The notes under the pieces: generated by a model | Told to the model about the DNA's origin: nothing | Databases searched by the model: none | What the model saw: the letters and a program-made list of their open reading frames with translations, nothing else | Shown: positions 1 to 12,900 of the stretch, piece by piece | Numbering within the stretch: the first letter of the stretch is position 1 | Layout of the letters: each line of letters opens with the position of its first letter | Made by a program: the position numbers and the translations under genes | Origin: Gorsachius magnificus | Lineage: Eukaryota; Chordata; Aves; Pelecaniformes; Ardeidae | Assembly (NCBI GenBank): GCA_034008185.1 | Contig: CM067087.1 | Span: forward strand, 42,426,590 to 42,490,589 | Direction of reading: 5' to 3' | Length of the DNA: 64,000 bases

Positions 1-3000
1 ATGTCTATCCTGTATAAACCCTTGTGCTCTGCTTTATACATTCAGGATTTTCTGGGTGGGCACACACGCACCCGTGGGCTGGTGTGGGTGAGCAGGAGCA
101 GACATGGCAAAACCCAACAAGTTCACTGGGGATTAACTTGCTGGACCTGATACTCCTCTGTGGCAGGGAAAGAATCATGGGTGAGATAGATGTATATTTT
201 GGGTGTTCTTGCCCTCATCTGTATGAAGGAACTAAACTTCAAAACAGAACCTCCTCTTCTTTGAAGTGGCACAAGGTCAGACCTGCTAAGCCAGGCTTGG
301 ACCTTGCACCAGAGCCCATTGCTGTGTCTCATTCTGCTGGAACAGTAACGCTGCCCATGCTGAAAATGAATTTGATGTCATCCTCTGATTTTGAAGTTAC
401 TAGTTAAATCTGCTCTTGCTTGCTCCAAGCAGTAGTCATCTTTGATAGGTTGTCACCAGTTATCTGTTCTTCCGTTCTTGGCAAAAAATTATACTTTTTT
501 AATTTAACACGCTGTTCCTCGGGATCCTGTTTAAGCACAAATTATCCTGCCATCAAATTGAGCAATTTTAGTGCAAAATTAGTGCAAAAATAAAGCCCAT
601 CAGAAGGGAATACTGCCACGGGGACTGATGGGTGGAAAATGTAGATATTGGACAGACAGCCTGGGACTTTTTTTTCAGCTGTATAAATCTGCTTCTAGCA
701 TCCAAGGGGAGAAGCCAACCATTTACTGTTGGCCTGGATTTATCTGCGGTATTTTCAAGTGAATTGAGCTTGAATACGTGCTATTTTTAAAGAGTCCCAA
801 GAGTGTTTGGGATGTGGAGAAAATGGGGAGGATGACCAAGTTAAAGCTAAAGCTGTAGCATAAAGTGGATAAATGTTAGAATTAGGTGACACACATATAA
901 AAAGTGCCAGTAATTCATCCTGATGTGATCCATACAGATATTTTATCCAGTAGTCCTGAGAAACAGTTAGAAGTTCTCTAGAGTATTGTTCAGAGCAGGT
1001 TGCATAGTTTTGCTTTTTTTATTTGGTCATTTACATTTACTGAATTTCTGGATTCTTCTTCTTTTATGTGGCAGAGGAGATTCCCTTGTAGCATATACAA
1101 AATACTTGGTTTGGAAAGGCTGCTGAGATGTGCAGCATAGCCTCAAAATGTGGCTGATGGATGCATCTTTAATCAAAGACGCATGCATGTAAAATAGATG
1201 CCTGGAAGCTGTTTTCAAGCTGTGGAGAGTGGCGATGCTCTGGTAAACTGTGGACCTAAAAGTGCTGGATATCAAACTAGAAGCTATTTAAATGAGTTTG
1301 TAATAGGTGCCTGGCTGAATAAATGTTAATTTTGGTTTGATTTTAGGAAACCAGGGCATAGAAAGGACTGAAGGGGAGTGAAAGATAACTCTATGGAAAA
1401 GTTGGAACCTATAACTTCCAAGTGCCTAAACAACAGTTAAGTTTTTGGTGTGTTTTGTGAATGTTTCACATAAGAGATGGGTAACTTTAACCATTCACCT
1501 ACCTTCTGCCTTGGGCTCAGTCTCTCTGGTGGCTTGAAGGGAGATGCTGCCAGGAGTTTCTCCCTTCTGTAGCTTATCCGCTCTCTCTTGAAACCCCAAT
1601 CACTGGATAAAGAAAAAAAAAAAAAAACATGTAAAAGGATGGTGAAAATATGACTGGAGTAGCTGCACAGCATCTGATGGATCTATGATCCTCCCTTGGA
1701 GCAGTACCTGAATGACTGGAGGTTCTGTCATGTATTTTGGTTTTGTAACCTACCTGTTAAACATGAGGATGCTATTGCTTCATTTCCAGCCAACGATCTA
1801 GATTTCTCAGGGAAGCTCATGGTGTAGAAACCAGAGACCATGCCAACATCTGACAAACCATTTCCTAAGCTTTTGCCTTTGCTACTAGACCAAAAAGACT
1901 TCATAAATTTTCCAGTGTTGCTTTGCAGTTCTTATATTCTTCCTTGGAGGAGATGAGCAAATTAATAGGGAGAGACTTGAGGGTTACAGAGGTTTTAGAG
2001 ATCATCAGGAAAACTTCCTTATGAGCAAGGGAGCTGTAAGATGCACTAGGATTTTGTCTGCTCAGGGTTAATTTAGCTCATTATACTTTCCCAGGAGCAA
2101 GTCTAGTGCTCTTTCAGAGTTTACCAGCCCATCTTTCAGGGCCTGTGTAAAGCGACCAGGTACAAGATGCCTGAAATAGGCACTGAAGCTGCTGAGGCAC
2201 CAGGTCTTGCTGGTGTTTTGTCTTGCGGACACTTTATTCTGTGGCATGCTGTGCTCTGTGTGCCTTTCTCTAGGACATCTGGCTGCACTTCAGGGGGCAT
2301 TTCAAGACAAAACATGCTGGAAAAAATAAATAATTATTATTGTTGTGCAGCTATCGTGGTTATGAATGTTTAATTTATAGACTCCAGACTGTGGCCAAAC
2401 TCCATGCAAGGAACAAGAGGGAAAAAAAAGGAGTAATTATATGCTAAAATGGCTGAAATCCTTTGCTACTATACCTTTTCAAAGTGTGTTTTTCTTCTCC
2501 TCTGTACTCCACTGCACAGACAACTACGTGAGGAGCACTGGCATCAGTGTGCGCCTGCTGGATATTTCTGATAAATATTTTAACAAGTGCTTTTGTCAAA
2601 TCAAACATGTGCAATTATTTCCAGTATTTTAAGGTTGAATCTCTTTGGTTTGGGTTTTTTGGTGTTTTGTTTTTTTTTTCTCCTCCCTCCTTGAACTGAA
2701 AGAAGAATTCTCATGTATGTTGTGGGGTCACTGTGGAGGGACATAGCTTAGACACTGCTGACTATTGAGTCAGATTCAATGTGAATTAAAGGATTTGCAG
2801 GTCCATGGGAGGGGATATAAGCTCTAGTCTGGAAGCAGGTAAGGAGAAGGAAGATGCCATAGCATCTCTCCCTTACGTACATTTCCTTGCCCATCCCTCT
2901 CAAAATATCTGCTGCCACCAGATGTAACTTAACTTCACAGCAGATCAGCATTCAGTTAGTCCTTCCATCTTCTTTTAATAAATATTTTAAAGATAACCCC

Positions 3001-5392
3001 AAAATACACCTAAGGAATGTAACCACGGGTTTTGGTGGGAAATGTAGCTGGTGTCTATCCTATATGATTCATTCCCACCATAATCTCTCATTAACTTCAA
3101 GAAAAATAACAGGTTGAATAGTGTACTTTTTTGTGTGTGTAAAACCTTAGAATTTTCTCTTGCTGCTTAAAAAAAAAAAAAGAAGGTTTTAATATTTTGG
3201 AGAAGAAAATTTTGGAATTAAATTTTGGTTCCGTGTAGCCTTCACAAGACTAGCTTACCTGCACCAGGTTTACCTCTTGAATATTTCTAGAATTGGGGCT
3301 CTTACTACTTGATTTAATCATCATGTAAGGATTCTTTTTTTTTTTTTTAATATTACTGCAAAAGAGCAGGTAGAGTGAAACATGGATGTGTATTTTCTGC
3401 ATTGGAATAAATTTTTGAAGTAGTACAATATGATTTGGCTTAATTTTCTGTCAAAACATTTCAGAACTCTGATCAATTTGGTGTGAATCTTGCTGCTTGA
3501 ATGCAGTGCTCTGTGTGCAGTGATTAACGGCTGGTTTTGGGCTACAACATAATATGGAGAGAAAAGAAGAATCTATTGGGAAACTCAAAATATATTGCAA
3601 ATCTTATCTAGGTGGAATAAAATTATCCAACTTGACACTGCAGAAAATGTGGGGATATCATCTTAGGATGTATGATTAAACTGAATTTTATTTCTTATCG
3701 TGGTATCTTGTTTTGTGTTGACAGAGTGCAAGTTATAAGAAATTGCTGTGTATTTTGTAAATAGCTGCATTTCCTATTCCATGCTTTGTTCTGCAATATT
3801 TTTAAGATCACAGACTCTTCACAATATAGAAAACTAAGCATATGTGGGCTTTGGGTGCGTTTGTGTGGCCTTTCCAACCCCAAAATCATGTAACTCAATT
3901 TTTTTATCACAACTATTTAAGTCAAAAATGAAGACTGATACTCTCTCTGCACTTCACTTCTGGTGAGCTGCGATGTGAAGTTGGCAGCAATCTGTTTCTC
4001 AAACAGGGAAAATGCTGTAGAACAAAGCTTTATTTGATGTGAAATCCAGAAGGATGATATTGTGGATCATTTTAATAATGTTAATTTTGTAATGCTAATG
4101 AACTTTCTATCTCTTCCTTGGTTTTATTGGGTGGGAGAGTTGCAAATTAAGGAAAGCAGATATTAGAATTACAAGGGCAATCATGCTTCATAATCACCAC
4201 CCAGCAGAGGCTTTTATTTCAGCAATGAACAGGAAACAGTAGCATTCAGGACAGTAGCATTAATTTTATTGCCTTGGTAGGCAGGTCCAAATTAACCAAT
4301 TATAGGCATATGATGAAGTGAAAAATCACAGCTGGAGTACAACAGCTGCACAGAGCTTTTGCTGCACCCCAGACGATGATTTCTAAAGCTCAGGCTAGGA
4401 TTCTTAAAGATATTTAGGCTCCTTCCATCTGAAAACACCTGGAATTGGGAACCAATTACAGACTTTTTTAATGTATTTGGCTTGCAAGAATTTTTTTTTT
4501 ATATGTTTGAGTAAAAGAAAACTCTCTGCAAGTCCACATGCTCTTAGTACAACAAAGACTTTCTAGGGAAAGAAATATGGCTGTTTAAATCAGAATTCAC
4601 ATCTGTTGATGTAACTGCTTTGTCAGTAGTGTAGGGGTTTTTTTTATTCCAATCCCCTGCTTAGCTCAGAGTGAGTGCAGATGGGGGAAAAGCGTGGTTA
4701 TTTCTGACAATGGTTGTGTGAATGCTTTGCACGTAACACAACTGGATAGCAAGGAGAGGCTGAATGATGAGATGTCTCAGGATCGAAGGGCAGCCTTATG
4801 GCAGATTTTGTTCTCCCTGACTTCAGGAGTCATTTGCAATATGTGATTATATTTTACCTCGTATTACTTTGAAAGCAGGCTGGGCAGTATCTATTTTTTT
4901 CTTTTACTTGAGCTGTGCTCTTGGTGTGTTTGAATACTTTGTTTTTTCTTCATTTATTTTTCTGGAAGTGGTTCAAAAGACATTTGGAGAAGTTAATGAG
5001 ACAATTTGTAATTTATTTTGTTTTTTTTTTTCTTTTGGGGGTGATCCAAAGCCATTTGAAGGCAATAGAATGGTCTCATTGACTCTGAAGAGCTATGTGT
5101 TAGGCCCTCAATGAGAATTGTTTTTAGTCTATTGACAATTAGGTGATAACTCCATATGTGAAATTAGAAAACACAAGTATAAACATTATAGCGCAAAATG
5201 TTTTAGTATTACTTTGCAGTTCTGTATTCCAGCATGCTGCAATTATACTGCCTTGCTGGCCCTACATGTGGTGGGGCAGACTAGTATTCCGGTACAGGAA
5301 CCACTTTAAAATAACCAGAGATTATTAGACTGATAATTACTGGTACCAAAAAAGAGAAATAAGAAAGGAAGTTAAAATCCAGATTTGTTGTT
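1..5392. other. Non-coding, AT-rich, no gene recognised
   Basis: Only short frames occur here, the longest 127 codons at 24-407 (+) without any recognisable domain. A15 (1612-1626), A13 (about 3169) and other short homopolymers are present. A weak CR1-tail-like GGCCTTTCCAACCCCAAAAT lies near 3868 but is too short and diverged to call. Nothing else is supported. Confidence 0.6.
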
Positions 5393-5429
5393 GCAATGGG
5401 GATTTTTGGCAATGGGGATTTTTGGCAAT
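5393..5429 (+). repeat. 16-bp tandem duplication
   Basis: The unit GCAATGGGGATTTTTG occurs twice in perfect tandem (5393-5408 and 5409-5424) and is followed by a third partial copy, GCAAT. The perfect identity suggests a recent slippage duplication in otherwise plain sequence. Confidence 0.9.
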
Positions 5430-8400
5430 AGTGAGGACAAGGCTTCTTTTTGGTCATTATGAGTCATAAAGAAGTTGTATCAGTGGGCACAGGTATAGCT
5501 ACTGCTGCCAAGAGACTGGAGGTGGACTGGCTGACCTCATACTAAGTCCCTTGCAGCTCTATTTTGTGTTCGTGGTGGTGGGGTTGTGAAAACTCTTAAT
5601 GGTGCATTAATTATCCATTAGTGTATTGCTGTGATAACAAAGTAGAGCATAAATATAAATGTGAGGGAAGACATTGAGATAAAAGGAGAATGAAGAGGAG
5701 AACTGAAGTTGCTCTCGCTGGTAAATAAGGCTCAATGTCACCCCTTTTATTTGCTACCTGCTGAAGGCGAGGAGGGAAATGTATATTTGCAGCTATGTTA
5801 ATATTAGCACATTCAAAATTGAAGATAAAACAAAACTGACCTATAGGTGCTTCCCTTTGGTTTGCTAGTTGTTCTATTAACTAGTTTAGGGAAGGGTTCA
5901 CCCAGGGATGTTTTGCCGGCAGACGGCAGTGTGCCTACTGCGACTAAATGTGTTCATTCCCAATACCTCCAGTGTCAGCCTCATTATACGAGACATGAAT
6001 TACAGGGGCAGATGTATAATCTGGGAACTGTTCCAGATCCATCTTTTAAACAATGAGGTGCTCCACGTTGATTGCACCAAGTATGTTCCTCTGTACCCAT
6101 GCCAGCAGCCACAACGAAGGTCTGCTTTGAGTTGTGCTGCTTGGTAGCCAAGTCAGGTGGGGAAACTGTTGCAGCGGCTGCCTATCGTCAACACGTTAGC
6201 TCAATCAATCTTCAATGAGGAGTGTCTTGCTGATGTCTGGAAACTTCCTCAGATGTGAATTTTATTAAAGTGGTGTTGGCTTCTTTTCTAGAATAGCTTT
6301 GCTCAATTCTGAAGTGGCCTCAGTTGCAATTTTTACTCTGTCCCATTAATAACTTCCTGTTATTTATTAAACTGACAAGGTAGTTGATGTATAAGGTTCC
6401 TCTCTCTACACTTGGACTTCTTTAATATTGCTAGCTTTTTATTTTGGGGTGAATCCATAGTAGCTTGGTTATGTTTCACTTAATGAGGTTTCAGTGTGAG
6501 GTGGAGGCAAATGTGACCTCAGACCCCCACCCTTGTATGCACATTAAGTGCTCACTCTTCTCTGCTCATATGTGCTAAGAAAGAAGTGCTGTGTTTCTCA
6601 GCAGAGCTGTGCACAGCCAACTCAGCCTCCCCTTGTAAACCTTAAGTTTCTCAGAAATACAAGGAAATGCCTCTCCTGATACAATTTTTTTTTTTCCTAA
6701 AGTAACATACAGTTGCTGACTAATATCTGACTACGGTTCGGATTGCTTTGGTGGGAAGTATTAATGCTTTATGACATCTCAGGGGTATGGTTAATAGCTT
6801 TATCAGATAATTACAGTGCTGGAAACAATGTGATGTGTGTTCTGTCGTGGGGATTTGAGATGCACCCCATCTCACAAGGCTCTCAGTATTAATATCTCTA
6901 CTTCTCTCATCCATTTCAAATAGCAAAGGATGAGCTGGAACAGATGGTTGTGCTTTGTCCCTGTTGTCCTAGCTCAAATCCCAGACCTGCTTGTTCTCCC
7001 CCATCACCCCCAGGAAAGCTCTATGCTACAACCTGTAGTTGGCTCTTCTCCAATTCTTATACCTAGGAGAGGTCATACGTGCCTCTTCCAAGGACATTTT
7101 ACAGGATAAGGGACTCTCTCCTCTGCTCTGAAGGAGGAATTCAGAGCGGTGGATGTCACATCTGTACCCAGCGAAGACTTTGGTGTAGGCTGCACACTTG
7201 GCACTGGATTAGGGTGGTGGAATAAAAGGCCAAGGTTCTTGTTATTTACACGTTCATGTATCTGCTGTGGGGATTTTGTAACTTGGGCTTGAGCATATGA
7301 AACACAGGGCTTGTGAGCATCTTGGGGTCAGTGCTTCATTCCTGGCTGGTGCAGGGAAGACTGAGTCACAGTTTCTAAATATGATGGCAGTTGGTATTAA
7401 CAATAAGCGGGGTCATAAGCAATAGGGAAGAAAATGGGAGTCTGAGGAGATGTTGGTCTCTCTTAACCTTTTTGGGCTGGCAACATAACTTGCTGTAAGA
7501 TTAACTAGTCTTTGTTATAATATTCTCTGATGAAATCCAACCTTAAATGCTCATCTGAAGTGTAACCTTCCATTGTAGAAGTCCTTGAGGGCTGGACAAC
7601 TGCCCTTGCAGGAAGGAGCAAGAAGTGCACAGGGACCTTCTGCTATCCTCTGCAGCCACTACTTGCTCTGTGTGACCTCTCTGTGGACCCCCACCTGCTG
7701 GGGAGGTTTTGTGCCCTAAAACCAAGCTTGTAAGATGCACTTCATGTCGTGTTCCTTGTTTTGGCCAGATAAAATGTCTCTCAGAACAGAAAATGATGCT
7801 AGTAGTGTATTTGTGTGGTTACAAATATAAATTAATATACTTTCAGAGACAGAGGTTTGATTAAAACTCGGATGAGTTAGATAAAAAAATTCTCCTCCGT
7901 CATCAAAAGTAGTATCAAGATATGACCTCTCTGTGTCCAGACATGCTGCAAGCCAGAAGCCAAATTTAAATGTGACTAGCCTCCCTGTGGCTTAAAAAAC
8001 AAAAAACAAACAACCAAAAAATCCCCCAATTTAATGACTTTCCAAACTCATTGCACACAGTCCTATGTGCTGCACCATTAAAACATGTAGGCAGGAATTG
8101 CCTTTTACTGCTTTTGGCCTTTCATCTCCTGTGAATGCTGGGACAGGTCCCCAGTGCTTGTTAGCTATTTGGTGGGGGCTATGGGGAGATCTGACTTTAA
8201 AAACTACAAACTCCTTTTAGAAATAGTAAACTGGTGGCAAATGAGTTTGAACATCTTGGCAAAACTCTTCAAGGATGTTGTGTGACTTCTCTGCTAGGAG
8301 CCCTAAGTGCCAAGTTTTTCTATACTGGTACTTGGGCACATCCCTTGACATGGAAATGGTGAGCCACACAGCGTTCCATCAGTCTGAACATTTAACATCA

Positions 8401-9439
8401 CAGTCTAATTAGGCCATGATCTTGTACAGAGTACAAAATATAAGGCCTTCATGGTGTAGACAGTAATTTCATACTAGATGTATAATTTAGTTAAGTCTGG
8501 CTGTGTTACTTGTATAACAGCCAATTTTGGAGAAAAGAAATATTTCTAACATTTTTGCACCTTCTGCAAAGTTACTTGGCTAATTCAGGTGAAGCGTTTT
8601 ACTACAGCACAAAGACATGAGGCTGTGCTCAACTGCTGTGTAATGATCATAATATTAAGTAAATACTTTTAAGACATTTGGACAGAAGGAAGTTTGGAAA
8701 TCAAGTTCTCTTAGATGATACCATTTTTGCAGGCCTGGAGCCCTCCTGTTGATTGGTTGGTCACATACTTATATATTTATTTTTATATAAATGAAAAAAA
8801 AAGACAAGACTTCTGTCTTTCAGTCAATCCCAGCAGCTGTAAAATGATTTCTTTTTTTTTTTTTTTGCAATCCATCCAACTAGCTTTTAAGAGTTAATTT
8901 CTACTCTGAAAGTGTCCTGAAGCATTAACTACTCAGTTTTCAAAGCCCTCCTGCTCTCCTATAAGCTCATCAGAAAAGAACATGGCACTGCCATCCTTCT
9001 TGTGTGAACCTTTCAAAGGCGAGAGTTTTTCTTTCTCTGAGGAATACCTCTGTTTAGATTTGTGTCCGTCACAAAACATTTTGCGGTAGTTAGTGTTTTT
9101 TTAAAATCAAGGAGATAAATCATATTTAGAATGGAAATTATTAGTATGACCTTTCATTAAAAACTGTTGGAAAAATGAAGGGGGGGAAATAGTTGAGCTT
9201 TTAGTCTTAACTTTTAAAAAACCTTGAATTATTTTCTTTGGTGAAGGACAAATTTTAAGTCACGCATCATCAAATATTCAATATATTTGCTGCTTATGTA
9301 AAAGAGTAACTCTATCCTAGTGAGATAGAGGAGATTAAAACAAGCAGGCTGCATTCCTAAATTCAATTGTTTTCCTGGGAGATGCCATGCAGCTTGGCAA
9401 TAGATTGACACCATGTCAAATCTGTTTCTTTAAAATTGC
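5430..9439. other. Non-coding, no gene recognised
   Basis: Plain sequence with short overlapping frames (for example 5847-6056 and 5908-6147) that match no family. There is a T15 run near 8852 and an A-rich patch near 7998-8022. No repeat family was recognised. Confidence 0.6.
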
Positions 9440-9995
9440 ACTCAAACGAGTTGCCCTCTAAATGTGTCCCTGAAAACTGTACTGGCTGATGTGGTACCTA
9501 ATGAAATTACTGAATTAAATTTCTGAGAAATTATTATCTGAACGCATGAAGCCCTTTCAGACTGTATCATTTGTTTGAACATTAAATTAAGCAATCTCCC
9601 TTCCAAAGAGCTCTGAACAGCGTTTAAAAGGGCCAGCAGTACGTCTTCTGCTCCCTCTGGAGGAAAACACGTTTACTTTCCCTGTTTGTTCTCTACTCAA
9701 TAATTGAACTCTTTGCGAAGGGTGTATCAACAATAAATTGACAAATCGGGGAGGACACTGTTTACTAAGGTAAAATTAGACCTGTGTCATAGGTCTCGAA
9801 ATGCATCACAGCGTTCGATGAAAAGGTAATGGCTGATGCCTTGAGCCAGCCACCGCTTGACAGCGCTAACTGGGAAGGATATTTGATGATGACTTTGAGC
9901 AAATGCAGTCAATAGCCAATATATCCTCCTGAAGTCGGGCGCAGCCCTTGTTTTACTATCAGTCCTTATCGTTCTGGACGTTGCAAAAAGAGATG
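9440..9995. promoter_or_regulatory. Candidate conserved non-coding element
   Basis: CpG is scarce across most of the window, yet about 16 CpGs fall in this stretch, nine of them between 9790 and 9990 (for example AGCGTTCGATG and GTCGGGCGCAG). The base composition is balanced and free of simple repeats. A minus-strand frame at 9787-10032 (81 codons) is open but resembles no protein I know. Retained CpG in a gene-poor region is typical of conserved enhancers. Conservation cannot be seen from one sequence, so this is inference. Confidence 0.3.
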
Positions 9996-12900
9996 CCATA
10001 TGTGTGGGTATTGGATAAAGATTAAAGTCCACAGGTTTGTTTTTTTTTTTTTTATCAACTCCAATGTTGAGCTGGCTGAATAGAGGTCAGCAAAAAGTTC
10101 AATGGCCTGAGCACCTGTTGGAGCAAGCCCAGTATTACATTTTAATATGGACTGTGATTAGGAAAAAAAAAAAGGCACATGCTAGTATTCCTTTCAAATG
10201 CTCTTTCTTTCTGCCCTGTCTCCTGGCATGAAGGAGACCATATGAACATCTCTGTATTAGGGAATAATTAAAAATACACTTCTGGCACTGGGGTTGGCAT
10301 GGCAAAGCCTGGAAATGGGACTTCGTAAAGCTTTAGAAATACAAAGGAACTCTCTTCCTCTTCACTGTGATTAAAATATGGAGGTCACTGCTGGTTGCTT
10401 GATTAAACTTTCCAAATCCAAGTAGGTACAAAACAGGGTGCATTTTAAGTATGTGCTGCTGTGCACATAAAATATGCAATATCAAAAAATATAGACAAGG
10501 AAATTCTGGCGAGGAATAGATAAGTCAACTGGGATAGGATTAAGGGGTCCTAATTTTGGACATTGGTGTTTGCATGTGAAAGATTTCTTAAGGGAAGTCA
10601 AAGTATCTCAGAGCAGGCAGTCTGACAAGCTTCTCCAGCTGGGGGAGTCTTTTTACTTTTTATACTTTTCCCCTCTTATTAGTATCTTTGCTGAAAAGCT
10701 TGACCAGATCTAGAGTTTTCAAGGCTGAAGAACATAGGAAGATCATAATGCGATTTCATTTTCGCATGTGAGAGATCTCTCCTGTCTATGCAGCCTGTTA
10801 GGATACAATTTATTTTATTTATACCAAAACATCTGGTAGTTGATGAATATGGAGCTAGTTATGTGCTCTTAAGAACATATATCTAAAGGGCTTTTGTAAG
10901 GAGCTTTTTTCTTTTTTTTTTTCTGAAAGCGCTGCCAATTAGCTTTAGTATCTGCAAATGAATGACGACCTGGAAAAGGCTGTGTCTGAGGCAGATCTGG
11001 CTAAGCTTTAAAGAAATGCAAAAAAAGCAGTAATTAAAATTAGCAGCAAAAAGTAGAACTTGCTTGATGTGGTACTGTCAATGAAATCAAAACCTTATGA
11101 GTTAATGATGGCTTTTGATAGTATTTTCATCAACTGTAACGTTCATGGAGAACAGGCTTGTTTTTCAGTGATTGACCATCACCTGTTCATGGAAACAAGC
11201 TATTGGAAGTCTATGATACACAGATAACCCAAAAAAAAATTTTATTGATAAAAAAATATTTTTTTTTTCCATTTAAACAGAGAGGAGGTGCATTTTTGGC
11301 CAATGTGAATTACTAAAGTCAATGACACCATGCTGGAGAGATGCATTTCCCTTCTGATAGGGGAGAGCATGGGCAGCTGGAGCTTTTGACCAAGAATCCT
11401 AAAAATCAAAAAAATAACCAACCAAGTTTTCAGACCTCTAGGGTGTTCAAAGGATACTTTAGGCTTCTGACAGGCTCTAGTTGAATACTTCATGGCTGCT
11501 GGAGGCAGGATACCAGCCTTGCTGCTGAAAGTCACCCACAAATGGCTGAGCTCATAAAAGCTCCTGCTAACAGGGAGGCACCTAATCAGGTGGGATGCTC
11601 TCACCCACTCCACAGAAATAGTCCCTTTCCTCTGGTGCTTGCAAGACACACTGAACATCATTAAAGAAATGGATGTCAGGCAGCAGCTGCCTGAAGTTTG
11701 AATGTCCTTCCCAAGAGCACAGCCGAGCTGAGCGGGTACGGTGTTCCCCCAGCACTCACATAACTCCCTTAGACATAATGAGAGTTGTGCATTTGTGTTG
11801 AGAAAAGGCAGCTACTCTTAATTGCTTTAAAAAGGATTTTATTTCATCCATTAAAATGAAAAATCTCCTGTAGCAACAGTGTATACAGATATGTTTTCAT
11901 GGATCTGCTTTGTGCTTTCCTTTAAATGAATGGTAGCAAAAACCCCCACACCTTCTGATGGAAAATATTTAGCACATGCAACAGAACAAGAACCGAAAAA
12001 AAATCAATGTAGCTTAAAATAGACTATTATTATTATTATTAATGAAAATGATTCAGACTTGAAAAGTTCTGTGACAAATAGAGGGAGTCTGCTGACAGGT
12101 TTGTATATTTTAACTACTTAAATAATTTGGACAAATGGTGGTCCAAGTGGCTAACAAAATTTTACCCCCAAAGACACAGTGGTACTTTATTGTATATTAG
12201 CTGATGTTTCTTACCATGAAAAGTTAGTTCTTGCTTAGCAAAATACCTGTTCTGTTCTGCTAGGCAATTTAAAATTAAAGGTTGACAGGACATGCTAATG
12301 AAATAAAGCAATAAATATTTTCTGACAGGTGCAAAATACAGTACTTGTTCAATAAGATTATATTTTTGGAAAATTTTGCTTGGTAAATCTAATTTGTGTC
12401 AGTTCAATATTGGCTTGAACATCTAGTTCTAATTTACTGAAAGCACCAGGAAGACTATAACCATTTGTTTAGCACAAAGTGTTCAATCTATAAGAACGAA
12501 CTTCATGAAATTTAATTTTCTGAGCAAAAAGACAAGCAAAGCAGCAAAAAACCTGTGTCCCTTCTTCCTCTGAACAAAGGAAGAAGCAACATATGTTTGA
12601 AAGCATTGGCCCAGCGCTAGCAGTGACCTTGCCAATATCATTCACGTGAAGAGGACTGTGCAGGAGCTCAGGAGAGATTTTCAGACTCGCTATTGATTTC
12701 TTACGCAGAATATCAGAGATTCAGTTTTACACAGGAAAAACTTGGATCAGCTGCACTGGTGTTACTGCTTTTTCTTTTCAGTATGGGAAGATTTAGAGTT
12801 TAGGCATGTTCTAACTGCTCTACAGGTGGTTGAAATGACAGCCTCTGAGGATGAAAACACTTGGTTTATCATAAGGTAAATGGAAAAACCTCTGTGAAAT

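Noticed and set aside
3868..3894. CCTTTCCAACCCCAAAATC as an old CR1 tail
   Set aside because: Too short and diverged. The octamer repeat and the upstream CR1 blocks are missing.
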